64,000 nt of DNA from Betaproteobacteria bacterium (GTDB lineage: Bacteria; Pseudomonadota; Gammaproteobacteria; Burkholderiales; CAIKXV01): contig CANGYF010000004.1 in assembly GCA_947458265.1 (NCBI GenBank), forward strand, positions 1 to 64,000, read 5' to 3'. Positions 1 through 9,697 of the stretch are shown here, piece after piece. Under the pieces are notes generated by a model, which saw only the letters and a list, made by a program, of their open reading frames with translations, did not search any database and was not told the DNA's origin. Numbering within the stretch: the stretch's first letter is position 1; the number at the start of each line of letters is the position of its first letter. The position numbers and the translations under genes were made by a program.

Positions 1-266
1 CCAACCTTGCGGCGCGTCATACGCAACTGGTCGCGAAGGACGCCGAACTCGCGGTCAAGATGATCCTGGACGCCATGGCGCAGAGCCTGGCGGACGGGCA
101 CCGCATCGAGATCCGCGGGTTCGGCAGCTTTGCCCTGAACTACCGGCCGCCCCGGGTCGGACGCAATCCGAAATCCGGCGAGAAGGTGCATGTGCCCGCC
201 AAGCACGTGCCGCACTTCAAGGCAGGCAAGGAATTGCGCGAACGCGTGGACGTCTCCGGCGCGTGA
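1..266 (+). CDS. ihfB: Integration host factor subunit beta (5' end outside the window)
   Basis: IHF-beta pairs with IHF-alpha to form a nucleoid protein that bends DNA at specific sites. The reading frame is open from position 3 and gives about 87 residues. It contains the HU/IHF signature RGFGSF, then [14 protein letters not shown] and the C-terminal [14 protein letters not shown], which separates IHF-beta from HU. Only the first few residues are missing, since the family is about 94-105 residues long. An internal ATG at 60 is not the start, because conserved IHF sequence ([11 protein letters not shown]) lies upstream of it. The gene is followed directly by lapA and lapB, the usual betaproteobacterial order. 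Identification is firm; the start lies outside the window. Confidence 0.95.
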   Translation, partial: NLAARHTQLVAKDAELAVKMILDAMAQSLADGHRIEIRGFGSFALNYRPPRVGRNPKSGEKVHVPAKHVPHFKAGKELRERVDVSGA

Positions 267-293
267 GCGCCGGCGGCCTGCGCGCTTCCGATC

Positions 294-770
294 GTGGCTA
301 GCGGACCAGCAGGGGATCCCGTTGCCGGTGGCCCGTCCGCGTTCAGCCGGCTGCTGGGCTACGTATGGCTTGCGGTCAAGCTGGCCCTGTTCGGGCTGGT
401 GTTTGCCCTCGCCGTGAAGAACAGCGAGCCGGTCACGCTGCGCTTCTTCCTCGGCCGCGAGGTCGAGACTTCGCTCGCGCTGGCCCTGGTGGCCGCCCTG
501 TGTGCCGGGGCATTGTTTGGCGTGCTTGCGATGGCCGGCCATGCGTTCGGCCTGCGGCGCGAGGGTTCGCGCGCCCGCGCCGATCGCGACCTGCTGCGGG
601 CCGAGCATGAGGCGCTGCGCACCGAACACGAGGGGCTGCAAGCCGAACGTGACCGTCTGCGCGGCGAGCTCGCCGCGCTGGCGCCAGCGGCGTCGGCTGG
701 GCAGGATGAGGGCGCGCTGCAGGCATCGGCGAACGCCGCCACCGACCGTCAGGTGCCGCATGGACTTTGA
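294..770 (+). CDS. lapA: LapA family inner-membrane protein
   Basis: LapA (YciS) is a small inner-membrane partner of LapB in controlling lipopolysaccharide synthesis, through FtsH-dependent turnover of LpxC in enterobacteria. The 158-residue product has two hydrophobic segments (about residues 25-45 and 60-85) around the LapA-type motif NSEPVTLRFF. A charged C-terminal half rich in Arg and Glu follows and probably forms a coiled coil. The start used is GTG at 294; no strong ribosome site decides it and a later start would still leave both membrane segments. The stop overlaps the lapB start by 11 bases, which implies translational coupling. The last 40 residues are Ala-rich and longer than in E. 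coli LapA. Confidence 0.85.
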   Translation: MASGPAGDPVAGGPSAFSRLLGYVWLAVKLALFGLVFALAVKNSEPVTLRFFLGREVETSLALALVAALCAGALFGVLAMAGHAFGLRREGSRARADRDLLRAEHEALRTEHEGLQAERDRLRGELAALAPAASAGQDEGALQASANAATDRQVPHGL

Positions 771-1935
771 ATACTGGTGGCTGATCGCGTTCCCGATTTT
801 CTTCGGGCTCGGCTGGCTGGCCGCGCGCATCGACATCAAGCAGCTGGTGACCGAGTCGCGGGCGCTGCCGGTGTCCTACTTCCGCGGCATCAATTTCCTT
901 GTCAATGAGCAGCAGGACAAGGCGATCGAGGCCTTCATCGAGGTGGTGAAGGTCGATCCGCAGACCGTCGAGCTGCACTTCGCGCTGGGCAGCCTGTTCC
1001 GCCGCCGCGGAGAGGTGGAGCGGGCGATCCGTATGCACCAGAGCCTGGTCGACCGTGAGGACCTGCCGGCCGAGCAGCGGCTGGATGCGATCTACGAGCT
1101 TGCGCAGGACTACCTGAAGGCAGGGCTGCTCGATCGCGCCGAGGAACTGTTCAAGAGGCTGGAGGGCACCGCGCGCGAGGACCTGGCCGCTGTTGCGCTG
1201 CTGGAGATCTACGAACAGGAGCGGGAGTGGGAGCGTGCGATCGAGACCGCGCGCCGTGCCGAATCGCGCGATGGCCGTTCGTTCCAGATGGACATCGCCA
1301 ACTACTACTGCGAACTGGCCGCCAACGAGCTCGCGCATGCGCGCCCGACCGAAGCGAGCCGCCATCTCGAGATGGCGCTGGCGAGCCATCGCAAGAGCGT
1401 GCGCGCCAGCATACTGCTCGGCGACATCGAGCTGGCGACCGGCCAGGTCGATCCGGCGATCGACGCATGGAAGCGCATCGAATCGCAGAACCCGGCGTAC
1501 CTGTCCATGGTCGCCGAGCGCCTGCTGAACGCCTATCGCGCGATGGGCAAGCCGGAGGTCGGCCTGCGCCTGCTGCAGTACTACCTGGCGAACCATCCGT
1601 CGCTCGACCTGATGGGCGTGGTCTTCCAGGCTACGCTGGAGCAGCAGGGTGCCGAGGATGCCTACCGGCTCGTGCGCGATGAGCTCAAGCGCAATCCCAC
1701 GCTGATCGGGCTCGGCAAGCTGCTCGAGGCCCAGCTCGTGACTACGCCGATCGAGCAGCGTGCCGACCTCGAACTGATCCGCAACGTGGTGCAGCAGCAG
1801 ACCCGCAGCCTGGCGATGTACCGCTGCGACCAGTGCGGCTTCAAGGCCAGGCAGTTCTACTGGCACTGCCCGGCCTGCCGAGGCTGGGAGACCTATTCGC
1901 CCAAGCGCACCGAAGAGCGCGAACTGAGCGTGTGA
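760..1935 (+). CDS. lapB: Lipopolysaccharide assembly protein LapB
   Basis: LapB (YciM) is a membrane-anchored TPR protein. In enterobacteria it brings LpxC to FtsH and so balances LPS and phospholipid synthesis. The 391-residue product starts with one membrane helix (about residues 4-22) and continues with TPR repeats (about 60-320). It ends in the rubredoxin-like metal knuckle CDQCGF/HCPAC, with C356, C359, C370 and C373 as ligands. That combination is diagnostic. The ATG at 760 was chosen because the open frame upstream of it is only the shadow of lapA. It overlaps lapA and is about 90 bases from pyrF. The whole stretch through hldD fits an envelope/LPS operon. Confidence 0.95.
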   Translation: MDFEYWWLIAFPIFFGLGWLAARIDIKQLVTESRALPVSYFRGINFLVNEQQDKAIEAFIEVVKVDPQTVELHFALGSLFRRRGEVERAIRMHQSLVDREDLPAEQRLDAIYELAQDYLKAGLLDRAEELFKRLEGTAREDLAAVALLEIYEQEREWERAIETARRAESRDGRSFQMDIANYYCELAANELAHARPTEASRHLEMALASHRKSVRASILLGDIELATGQVDPAIDAWKRIESQNPAYLSMVAERLLNAYRAMGKPEVGLRLLQYYLANHPSLDLMGVVFQATLEQQGAEDAYRLVRDELKRNPTLIGLGKLLEAQLVTTPIEQRADLELIRNVVQQQTRSLAMYRCDQCGFKARQFYWHCPACRGWETYSPKRTEERELSV

Positions 1936-2026
1936 TGCGCCCGCACGAAGCACCGCGCGGCCTGCCACGCCAGCGCCCCGTCCCGGCCGTCGTGTGGCAC
2001 CCTTCCTGAAACTGCCTGCCAACCCG

Positions 2027-2755
2027 ATGACCCTGACGATGACCGACCAATCCTCGCTCCCGATCGGCCCGCGCGTGATCGTTGCGCTCGACCTGGCCAG
2101 TGCCGATGCGGCCCTCCAGATGGCCCGTACCCTCGACCCCCGGCGCTGCCGGGTGAAGGTCGGCAAGGAACTGTTCGCCACCAGCGGCCCGCTGCTGGTC
2201 GCACGCCTGCGTTCGATGGGGTTCGAGGTGTTCGTCGACCTGAAATTCCACGACATCCCGAACACGGTTGCGGCGGCCTGCCGGGCTGCTGCTGCCGATG
2301 GCGCATGGATGCTCGACGTGCATGCGAGCGGCGGTCGCCGGATGATGGAGGCTGCGCGCGAGGCGTTGGCGCCGTTCAGCCCGCGACCGCTGCTGGTCGC
2401 GGTGACGGTGCTGACCAGCATGGACGCGCACGACCTGGCCGAGATCGGCGTCGACGCCGACCCGGAGGCCCAGGTGCTCCGGCTGGCCCGTCTGGCGAAG
2501 GACAGCGGCATGGACGGCGTGGTCTGCTCGCCACGCGAGGCACGGATGCTGCGCGAGCATTGCGGCCCGGGCTTCGTGCTGGTCACGCCAGGCGTGCGGC
2601 CCCCCACCGCAGCGGCCGACGATCAGGCGCGCATTGCCACGCCGGCGGAAGCGGTCGCGGCTGGCGCCCATTACCTGGTGGTCGGACGGCCGATCACGCA
2701 GGCCAACGACCCGGTCGCCGCACTCGCGTCGATCATCGAACAGACCGGAGGCTGA
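2027..2755 (+). CDS. pyrF: Orotidine 5'-phosphate decarboxylase
   Basis: Converts OMP to UMP, the last step of de novo pyrimidine synthesis. The product has the short-type PyrF landmarks: VALDLAS near the start, VKVGKELF, the catalytic loop [16 protein letters not shown], and the phosphate-binding end VVGRPIT. Length, about 242 residues, is normal. The frame is open from a GTG at 1994, but family alignment begins around the ATGs at 2027 or 2039. Neither has a clear Shine-Dalgarno sequence, so the exact start is uncertain. Four bases separate the stop from the ugd start, so the two genes are probably cotranscribed, and UMP feeds the UDP-sugars made by Ugd. Confidence 0.95.
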   Translation: MTLTMTDQSSLPIGPRVIVALDLASADAALQMARTLDPRRCRVKVGKELFATSGPLLVARLRSMGFEVFVDLKFHDIPNTVAAACRAAAADGAWMLDVHASGGRRMMEAAREALAPFSPRPLLVAVTVLTSMDAHDLAEIGVDADPEAQVLRLARLAKDSGMDGVVCSPREARMLREHCGPGFVLVTPGVRPPTAAADDQARIATPAEAVAAGAHYLVVGRPITQANDPVAALASIIEQTGG

Positions 2756-2758
2756 ACC

Positions 2759-4105
2759 ATGAAGATCACCGTCATCGGCACCGGTTACGTCGGCCTGGTA
2801 TCCGGGGCCTGCTTCGCCGACCTGGGCAACGACGTACTGTGTCTGGACATCGACGAGCGCAAGGTGGCCCACCTGAACGCAGGCGGCATCCCCATCCACG
2901 AGCCCGGGCTCGAGGCGATCGTCAGGCGCAACGTCGAGGCCGGGCGCCTGAGCTTCACCACCGATCCGCGGCAGGCAGCCGCGTTCGGGCGCGTGCAGTT
3001 CCTCGCGGTCGGCACGCCTCCGGGCGAGGACGGTGCGGCCGACCTCCAGTACGTGATCGCAGCGGCACGGTCGATCGGCCGCCACCTCGACGGCTACTGC
3101 GTCATCGTCGACAAGTCCACCGTTCCCGTCGGTACCGCCGACCTGGTGCGAGAGGCGATCGCCGAGGAACTCGTCCTGCGTGGCGTGTCGCATCCGTTCA
3201 GCGTCGTGTCCAACCCGGAGTTCCTGAAGGAGGGCGCCGCGGTCGAGGATTTCATGCGTCCGGACCGCGTGGTGCTGGGCGTGGACGACGAACGTGCGCT
3301 GCGCCTCATGCGCGAACTGTACTCGCCGGTGCAGCGCAACCACGAGCGCCTGATCGTGATGGACGTGCGGTCGGCGGAACTCACGAAGTACGCGGCCAAC
3401 GCGATGCTTGCCACCCGCATCTCGTTCATGAACGAACTGGCCAACCTCGCCGAGCGGCTCGGCGCCGACATCGAAATGGTGCGCAAGGGCATCGGCTCCG
3501 ATTCGCGCATCGGCTACCACTTCCTCTATCCGGGTGCCGGCTTCGGCGGTTCCTGCTTCCCGAAGGACGTGCAGGCGCTGCGCCGCACGGCTGGCCAGCA
3601 CGGCATGGAACTGGCGATCCTGGAGGCGGTACACGAGGTCAACGAGCGGCAGAAGCAGGTGCTCGTTGACAAGGTCGTGGCCCGGTTCGGTGCGTCCCTG
3701 GCCGGCCGTCGCTTCGCGCTGTGGGGCCTCGCGTTCAAGCCGAACACCGATGACATGCGTGAGGCGCCCAGCCTGGTCGTCATCGAAGCCTTGCTGGCGC
3801 GCGGTGCGACCGTGAATGCCTACGACCCGGTGGCGATGGACGTCGCCCGCGACCTGCTCGGGGAACGCCCGGGCGTGGCCCTTTGCACCAGTGCACGCGC
3901 CGCGTTGAAGGACTGCGACGCACTGCTGATCGTCACCGAGTGGAAGGAGTTCCGCAGCCCCGACTTCGACGCGATCCAGGCCACGCTCAGGCAGCCGGTG
4001 ATCTTCGATGGCCGGAACATGTACGACCCGGCGATGGTCGCGGACGCCGGCATCGAGTATTACCCGATCGGCCGCGCGCAGGCGAAGACAGTCGGGGGCC
4101 AATGA
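2759..4105 (+). CDS. ugd: UDP-glucose 6-dehydrogenase
   Basis: Oxidises UDP-glucose to UDP-glucuronate with two NAD+, supplying capsule, LPS or lipid A sugar precursors. The 448-residue product begins with the Rossmann motif [10 protein letters not shown]. It carries the catalytic-site motif [10 protein letters not shown] with the thiohemiacetal-forming Cys at residue 266, and [15 protein letters not shown] in the C-terminal UDP-binding domain. A GGAGG ribosome site lies eight bases before the ATG. The ATGA at the end overlaps the heptose kinase start, so translation is coupled. The place between pyrF and the heptose genes is standard for betaproteobacterial LPS clusters. Confidence 0.96.
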   Translation: MKITVIGTGYVGLVSGACFADLGNDVLCLDIDERKVAHLNAGGIPIHEPGLEAIVRRNVEAGRLSFTTDPRQAAAFGRVQFLAVGTPPGEDGAADLQYVIAAARSIGRHLDGYCVIVDKSTVPVGTADLVREAIAEELVLRGVSHPFSVVSNPEFLKEGAAVEDFMRPDRVVLGVDDERALRLMRELYSPVQRNHERLIVMDVRSAELTKYAANAMLATRISFMNELANLAERLGADIEMVRKGIGSDSRIGYHFLYPGAGFGGSCFPKDVQALRRTAGQHGMELAILEAVHEVNERQKQVLVDKVVARFGASLAGRRFALWGLAFKPNTDDMREAPSLVVIEALLARGATVNAYDPVAMDVARDLLGERPGVALCTSARAALKDCDALLIVTEWKEFRSPDFDAIQATLRQPVIFDGRNMYDPAMVADAGIEYYPIGRAQAKTVGGQ

Positions 4106-5097
4106 ACAAGGCTGCGCGTAACGCGATCGCCCCGGACGCTGGCTACTCCCATGAGCGCGCTAGCACCGGGCGCGTGCTGGTGGTCGGCGACGTCATGCTC
4201 GACCGTTACTGGTTCGGTGCGGTCGAGCGTATCTCGCCGGAGGCTCCGGTCCCGGTGGTACGCGTCGAGCGCAGCGAAGAGCGTCCCGGTGGTGCGGCCA
4301 ACGTCGCACGCAACGCGGCCGCGCTCGGCGCGCGTACCCGGTTGCTGTGTGTGGTGGGCGACGACGAGGCGGGCGTCGCGCTGGAACGCCTGCTCAGCGC
4401 CGAGCATGTGCATGCAGACATGCACCGTGACCCGACCATCTCGACCACCGTCAAGCTGCGCGTGATCAGTCGCCAGCAGCAGTTGATGCGCATCGACTTC
4501 GAGACCCTGCCCAGCCACGAAGTGCTGGCGGCCAAGCTCGCCGCGTTCGAGGAGGCCCTGCCGGAATCGGACGTCGTGATCCTGTCCGACTACGCCAAGG
4601 GCGGGCTGGCACATATCGAACGGATGATTGCCAGCGCACGTGCGGCCGGCAAGCCGGTGCTGGTCGACCCCAAGGGCGACGACTACGACCGCTACCGGGG
4701 CGCGACGCTGCTCACCCCCAACCGCAACGAGTTCCGCCAGGTCGCCGGCAGCTGGAGCGACGACGCGGCGCTGGCCGACAAGGCGCAGCGCATGCGTGCC
4801 GAACTGGGGCTCGAAGCCCTGCTCGTCACGCGCAGCGAGGAAGGCATGACGCTGTTCGATGCCGATGGCATGCACCACCAGCCGACCCATGCGCGCGAGG
4901 TCTACGATGTCAGTGGTGCAGGCGATACCGTGATCGCGACCATCGGCGTGATGCTCGCCTGCGGAACGCCGCTGCCCGAGGCCATGCGCGTGGCCAACCG
5001 TGCGGCGGGCATCGTGGTGGGCAAGCTGGGCACGGCGGTCGTGCATCCGGAGGAACTCGCGCCACCCGTCGCGTCACCCGAGCAGGAGAGAAGCTGA
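4102..5097 (+). CDS. rfaE1: D-glycero-beta-D-manno-heptose-7-phosphate kinase (stand-alone RfaE domain I)
   Basis: Phosphorylates heptose 7-phosphate at C1 in ADP-heptose synthesis for the LPS inner core. The 331-residue product is a PfkB/ribokinase-type sugar kinase: [11 protein letters not shown] near residue 27, [13 protein letters not shown] around 62, and the anion-hole/catalytic motif DVSGAGDTV near residue 271 with its Asp base. E. coli HldE is a 477-residue fusion with an adenylyltransferase; here the second domain is absent, so a separate adenylyltransferase must be encoded elsewhere, as in Burkholderia. The ATG at 4102 overlaps the ugd stop (ATGA). About 20 residues precede the kinase core. 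Confidence 0.93.
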   Translation: MNKAARNAIAPDAGYSHERASTGRVLVVGDVMLDRYWFGAVERISPEAPVPVVRVERSEERPGGAANVARNAAALGARTRLLCVVGDDEAGVALERLLSAEHVHADMHRDPTISTTVKLRVISRQQQLMRIDFETLPSHEVLAAKLAAFEEALPESDVVILSDYAKGGLAHIERMIASARAAGKPVLVDPKGDDYDRYRGATLLTPNRNEFRQVAGSWSDDAALADKAQRMRAELGLEALLVTRSEEGMTLFDADGMHHQPTHAREVYDVSGAGDTVIATIGVMLACGTPLPEAMRVANRAAGIVVGKLGTAVVHPEELAPPVASPEQERS

Positions 5098-5099
5098 CC

Positions 5100-6101
5100 A
5101 TGGCAGGCTACTACATCGTCACCGGCGCAGCCGGTTTCATCGGCTCCAACCTGGTGCGGGCGCTGAACGCGCGCGGCGAGCGCGACATCATCGCGGTCGA
5201 CAACCTCACCCGGGGCGACAAGTTCAACAACCTCGTCGACTGCGAGATCGCCGACTACTTCGACAAGGAAGACTTCCTCGAGGCACTGTCCGCGGGTTCG
5301 TTCGACGACGGCATCGAGGCGGTGCTGCACCAAGGGGCCTGCTCGGATACCGTCGAGTCCGACGGTCGCTACATGATGGACAACAACTACCGCTGGACCG
5401 CGCAGCTGCTCGAGTTCTGCCAGGGCGAAGAGATCCCCCTGGTCTATGCGTCTTCGGCAGCGGTCTACGGCGGCACCGGCGTGTTCCGTGAATCGCGCGA
5501 GTTCGAGCGGCCGCTCAATGTCTACGGCTACTCGAAGTTCCTGCTCGACCAGGTCGTGCGCCGGCAACTGGCTTCGCGCACGGCGCCGATCGTCGGCCTG
5601 CGCTACTTCAACGTCTACGGGCCGGGCGAGCGGCACAAGGGGCGCATGGCATCGGTGGCGATGCACTTCTTCGACCAGTACCGTGCCGCCGGCAAGGTGC
5701 GCCTGTTCGCCGGCTCCGACGGCTACGGCGATGGCGAGCAGCGGCGCGACTTCGTCTCGGTCGACGACGTGGTTGCGGTGAACCTGCATTTCCTCGGCAA
5801 GGTCGACGCCAGCGGCATCTACAATTGCGGCACGGGTCGTGCCCAGACGTTCAACGACGTGGCGGTGGCGACCATCAATGCCTGCCGCGCGCAAGCGGGC
5901 GAACCGGCGCTGTCGCTCGATGCGATGCGCAGTGCCGGGCTGGTCGAGTACTTCCCGATGCCGGTCGACCTCGCGCGCAAGTACCAGAGCTTCACCGAGG
6001 CCGATCTGTCGCTGCTGCGGCGCTCAGGGTATGCCACGCCGTTCGCCAGCGTCAACGAAGGGGTCGTGCGCTACGTCGACCACCTCGCCCGCGCCGCATA
6101 G
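5100..6101 (+). CDS. hldD: ADP-L-glycero-D-manno-heptose 6-epimerase
   Basis: Epimerises ADP-D,D-heptose to ADP-L,D-heptose, the donor for the LPS inner core. The 333-residue extended SDR has the NADP-binding motif [10 protein letters not shown], the family sequence DNLTRGDKF, and the active-site stretch [10 protein letters not shown] followed by YGYSKF (Tyr/Lys pair). The C-terminal [13 protein letters not shown] is typical of HldD. Only two bases separate it from the preceding kinase gene. It closes the + strand envelope cluster and converges on ggt. A short GC hairpin (6105-6119) lies in the 39-base gap but lacks a U-tract. Confidence 0.96.
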   Translation: MAGYYIVTGAAGFIGSNLVRALNARGERDIIAVDNLTRGDKFNNLVDCEIADYFDKEDFLEALSAGSFDDGIEAVLHQGACSDTVESDGRYMMDNNYRWTAQLLEFCQGEEIPLVYASSAAVYGGTGVFRESREFERPLNVYGYSKFLLDQVVRRQLASRTAPIVGLRYFNVYGPGERHKGRMASVAMHFFDQYRAAGKVRLFAGSDGYGDGEQRRDFVSVDDVVAVNLHFLGKVDASGIYNCGTGRAQTFNDVAVATINACRAQAGEPALSLDAMRSAGLVEYFPMPVDLARKYQSFTEADLSLLRRSGYATPFASVNEGVVRYVDHLARAA

Positions 6102-6140
6102 TACGGCGGCAAGGCCGCCGCGCCATGCCTGCGGCCAGCC

Positions 6141-7895
6141 TCAGAACCAGGCGATCCCGCTGCGGCCGCGCGGATCGCTGGCGGTGCTGACCCGTCCGGT
6201 GCCGCGGTCGATATGCACCACCTGCATGTTGCCCCAGGCGCGGCCGGATATCGCCACCGCATGGCCTCGGCCGCGCAGTGCGCCGATCCAGTCGTCGCCG
6301 AAGGCTTCCGGCTCCACTTCGATGCGGTCGGGCCGGGCCTGGTGGTGGTAGCGCGGCCGTGACACCAGCGCCAGCGGCGACGGCGGATCGGCCGAGGCGA
6401 TGTCCAGGATGGCCAGCAGAAGCATGCTGATGATGCGCGAGCCCCCGGGCGTGCCCAGCACGTGCACGCCGGACGCGGTTTCGACGAACATCGGGGTCAT
6501 GCTCGACAGCGGCCGCTTGCCCGGCTCGATCCGGTTCGCATCCCGGCCGACCAGGCCGTAGGCGTTCGGCTGCTCCCCGGGCAACGCGAAGTCGTCCATC
6601 TCGTTGTTGAGCAGCACGCCGGTGGTACCGGCGATGAAGCCGGAACCGAAAAGGGTATTGATGGTGAGCGTCGCCGCGACACGGTTGCCGTCCTGGTCCA
6701 CCACGGAAAGATGGGTGGTGTGCATGCTCTCGCGAGCCGGCGGCGTGGCAGGGTGGCTGGCCGTGGTTGCCCGCTGCGGGTCGATGTCGGCGGCGCGAGC
6801 GCGCAGGTGCGTGTCCGACAGCAGCCGCTCCAGCGGTACCCGGTCGAAGCCGGGATCGCCCAGCCAGCGCGCGCGGTCGTCAAACGCCCTGCGCAGCGCC
6901 TCGGACACCAGGTGTGCACCGGCTGGTGTCCGGTGGTCGAGCGCCCCGAACGGCGAGAGCATCGCCAGCGACTGCGCGATCACGACGCCGCCGGAGGAGG
7001 GCAGGGCTGCGGCGGTGATCGTGGCGCCGCGGTACTGGATGCGCATCGGCGCACGCTCGATGACTGCATAGCTCGCGAGGTCCTGCGTTTGCCAGATGCC
7101 GCCATCGGCGCGCACCGATGCGACGAGTTCGGCGGCGACCGGGCCCGAATAGAAGCCGGCGTGGCCCTCGGCAGCCAGGCGCGCCAGCGTCGCGGCCAGC
7201 GCGGGCTGGCGCAACCGCTCGCCCGGCTCGGGCGTGCGACCGGCGGGCATGAATACCGACGCAGTACGCGCATCGCGCTGTACCCGTGCCGCTGCAAGGC
7301 GCGCGACGGTGGCGAATCGGGCGTCCACCGGGAAGCCGTCCCCGGCCAGCGCGATGGCCGGGGCGAGCGATCGCGCGAGCGGCAGGCGCCCGTACCGTGC
7401 GGACAGGTGCACCAGTCCTGCCGGAAGGCCCGGGATCGCGGCTGCGCGCGCACCGTCGAGCGATGCGCGGGGGATCGCACGGCCTTGCGCATCGACGTAC
7501 ATGTCGGGAGTGGCTGCAGCCGGTGCGGTCTCGCGCGCATCCACCATCACCTGGTGGCCGTCCCGTGCCCGGTGCAGCAGGAAGAAGCCGCCGCCGCCGA
7601 TCCCGGACGAATAGGGTTCGACCACCGCCAGCGCGGCCGCCACTGCCACCGCTGCATCGAATGCATTGCCGCCGGCGGCGAGCACCTGCCGTCCGGCCTC
7701 GCTCGCCAGCGGGTGTGCGGAAGCGATGCCTTCGCGAAGGGACGCTGCAGTCGCGTGCTCTGCGCTGGCTGCGCCCTGGGCGGCCAGCGCGATGGGTGCG
7801 CCGCACAGGACGGCGCACAGCACGAGGCAACGACCGACCGCCGGCAACATCCTCATCATCGCTGCTGCGCCGGCGAAGCGACCGGGCAACCGCAT
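6141..7895 (-). CDS. ggt: Gamma-glutamyltransferase
   Basis: Periplasmic Ntn-hydrolase that cleaves or transfers the gamma-glutamyl group of glutathione and related peptides. The 584-residue preproprotein has an N-terminal signal (hydrophobic run around residues 15-38 ending in Ala-Leu-Ala-Ala). It has GGNAFDAAVA near 75 and the autoprocessing site TTHLSVVD, with the nucleophile expected at T393. The small subunit carries PLSSMTPMF and GTPGGSRI. Length and layout fit a complete enzyme. The first ATG gives a longer signal n-region; ATGs 12-15 codons downstream are possible starts. It is convergent with hldD and ends 11 bases beyond the helicase stop. Confidence 0.93.
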   Translation of the reverse strand: MRLPGRFAGAAAMMRMLPAVGRCLVLCAVLCGAPIALAAQGAASAEHATAASLREGIASAHPLASEAGRQVLAAGGNAFDAAVAVAAALAVVEPYSSGIGGGGFFLLHRARDGHQVMVDARETAPAAATPDMYVDAQGRAIPRASLDGARAAAIPGLPAGLVHLSARYGRLPLARSLAPAIALAGDGFPVDARFATVARLAAARVQRDARTASVFMPAGRTPEPGERLRQPALAATLARLAAEGHAGFYSGPVAAELVASVRADGGIWQTQDLASYAVIERAPMRIQYRGATITAAALPSSGGVVIAQSLAMLSPFGALDHRTPAGAHLVSEALRRAFDDRARWLGDPGFDRVPLERLLSDTHLRARAADIDPQRATTASHPATPPARESMHTTHLSVVDQDGNRVAATLTINTLFGSGFIAGTTGVLLNNEMDDFALPGEQPNAYGLVGRDANRIEPGKRPLSSMTPMFVETASGVHVLGTPGGSRIISMLLLAILDIASADPPSPLALVSRPRYHHQARPDRIEVEPEAFGDDWIGALRGRGHAVAISGRAWGNMQVVHIDRGTGRVSTASDPRGRSGIAWF

Positions 7896-7906
7896 TGCCG
7901 CTGTGG

Positions 7907-9562
7907 TCAGGCCGACTCGGGCGGCGCCGACAGCAGCGCCGGCACCGGCGAGCGGCGGCGGCGCACGATCGCGGCCGGTTCGGCTGCGCCCGTCACCAAC
8001 GTCTTGTCAGGCAGCGGCGGGGGCACATAGGCGCTGGTGAACAGCGGATCGTCCGGCAGGCGCCGGCGCGCACTGCCCGATGCCGGCCGATCGGACGGAC
8101 GGCCACGGTCGCGCATTGATTCGCGTATCGACTCGCCACGCGAGGGACGCTCGGACCCATGTTCTGCCGGACGCCCGCGCGATGCGCCGCCGCGGCTGCC
8201 ACGATCGCTTTCGCGCGCAGGACGCTCACGATCGAAGCTGCCGCCGATGCCGGGGCCGGGACGGGCGGACGGTGTCCACCCTTCGACCTCGCGCACCGGC
8301 AGGCTGCGCTTGATCAGCTTCTCGATGTTGGCGAGCATCTCGTCTTCCGACGGGCTGACCAGCGAGATCGCCTCGCCGAGCATGCCGGCCCGGCCGGTGC
8401 GCCCGATCCGGTGCACGTAGTCCTCAGCCGACTGCGGCAACTCGTAGTTGATCACGTGCGGCAGATGGTCGATATCCAGGCCGCGCGCCGCGATGTCGGT
8501 CGCCACCAGCAGGATGATCCGGTTCGCCTTGAAATCGGACAGCGCCTGCATCCGCTCGGCCTGGGTCTTGTCGCTGTGGATCTCGGCCGCGGACAGGCCT
8601 TCCTGCTGCAGCGAGACGGTCAGCCGGCGTGCGGTCTGCTTGGTGCGCGTGAACACCAGCACCTGCGTCAGTTCGCGGCTGCGCACCAGGTGCGACAGCA
8701 GGCGCCGCTTGTTGCCCTCGTCGCAGCGATGGATGATGTGGGTGATGGTTTCGGCGGTCGCGTTCGGCCGCGCCACCTCGATTCGGATCGGCGTCTTCAG
8801 CAGCTGTTCGGATAGCCGCTTCACTTCCTCGGGGAAGGTCGCCGAGAACAGCAGGCTCTGCCGCCGCTCGGGCAGCAGCGCGAGGATGCGCTTGATGTCG
8901 GGCATGAAGCCCATGTCGAGCATCCGGTCGGCCTCGTCGAGCACGAGGTACTCGACCTGCGACAGCGACAGGGTCTTCTGCTGGATGTGGTCGAGCAGCC
9001 GGCCAGGCGTGGCCACCACGATCTCGACGCCGGCGCGCAGCTGGGCGATCTGCGGATCGATCGACACGCCACCGAACACGCAGGTGGCGCGCAGCATCGT
9101 GTACTTCGCATACGCCCGTACGCTTTCCTCGACCTGTGCGGCAAGCTCGCGCGTGGGCGCGAGGATCAGCGCGCGCACCTGATGGCGTGCCGGCGACACG
9201 CTGTTGTTCGCATGCACGCGCAGCCGCTGCAGCATCGGCAGCGCGAACGCGGCGGTCTTGCCGGTGCCGGTCTGGGCGCCGCCCAGCAGGTCGACGCCGC
9301 GCAGCACGTGCGGGATGGCCTGAGTCTGGATCGGCGTGGGCGCCTTGTAGCCCAGCTCGTCCAGTGCACGCACGATCTCCGGCGCGAGGCCGAGGTCGCG
9401 GAACTGCACGACCGGCGCTGCTGCCGCGACCGGAGCTGCCGCCGCAGATGGCACCGGCACCTCCGCCGCAGTGGTGTCTGGGGCGGCTGTCGCGGCGATG
9501 CCGCTGTCTCCGGTGTGTCCGCTGTCTTCCAGCGCTTGCTCGGGATATTCTGTACTCGCCAT
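7907..9562 (-). CDS. rhlE: DEAD-box ATP-dependent RNA helicase, RhlE type
   Basis: RNA helicase expected to act in ribosome assembly or RNA turnover. All core motifs are visible: the Q motif region APTPIQTQAI, Walker A AQTGTGKT, PTRELA, TPGRLLD, DEAD within VLDEADRMLD, SAT, ATDIAARGLD and HRIGRTGRAG. The core is flanked by an Ala/Val-rich N-terminal extension of about 60 residues and a basic Arg/Ser/Gly-rich tail of about 120 residues, as is usual for RhlE proteins that bind rRNA. The frame is open further upstream to 9595; the ATG at 9562 is preferred but no clear ribosome site settles it. Confidence 0.9.
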   Translation of the reverse strand: MASTEYPEQALEDSGHTGDSGIAATAAPDTTAAEVPVPSAAAAPVAAAAPVVQFRDLGLAPEIVRALDELGYKAPTPIQTQAIPHVLRGVDLLGGAQTGTGKTAAFALPMLQRLRVHANNSVSPARHQVRALILAPTRELAAQVEESVRAYAKYTMLRATCVFGGVSIDPQIAQLRAGVEIVVATPGRLLDHIQQKTLSLSQVEYLVLDEADRMLDMGFMPDIKRILALLPERRQSLLFSATFPEEVKRLSEQLLKTPIRIEVARPNATAETITHIIHRCDEGNKRRLLSHLVRSRELTQVLVFTRTKQTARRLTVSLQQEGLSAAEIHSDKTQAERMQALSDFKANRIILLVATDIAARGLDIDHLPHVINYELPQSAEDYVHRIGRTGRAGMLGEAISLVSPSEDEMLANIEKLIKRSLPVREVEGWTPSARPGPGIGGSFDRERPARESDRGSRGGASRGRPAEHGSERPSRGESIRESMRDRGRPSDRPASGSARRRLPDDPLFTSAYVPPPLPDKTLVTGAAEPAAIVRRRRSPVPALLSAPPESA

Positions 9563-9697
9563 AACTCTCGAGGATAACATGGTGCGCGGCAGCACGCGCG
9601 CGAAGGCGCTGCGGCCGGTATCGGCGGCCCGGCACGGTTTCCCGGCGCCCGGCGCGGCACGCCCCGTGCGATCATCGCGGTCGCCTCAAGCAACCGG

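Noticed and set aside
433..4102. Long minus-strand open frames opposite lapB, pyrF and ugd
   Set aside because: They are antisense shadows created by high GC and codon bias; they carry no family motif, while the + strand genes do.
6105..6119. GC hairpin between hldD and ggt as a terminator
   Set aside because: Six-base stem with no U-tract on either strand.
6462..9182. Long + strand frames opposite ggt and rhlE
   Set aside because: Composition is Arg/Ala/Gly-rich nonsense and the minus strand has complete, motif-bearing genes.
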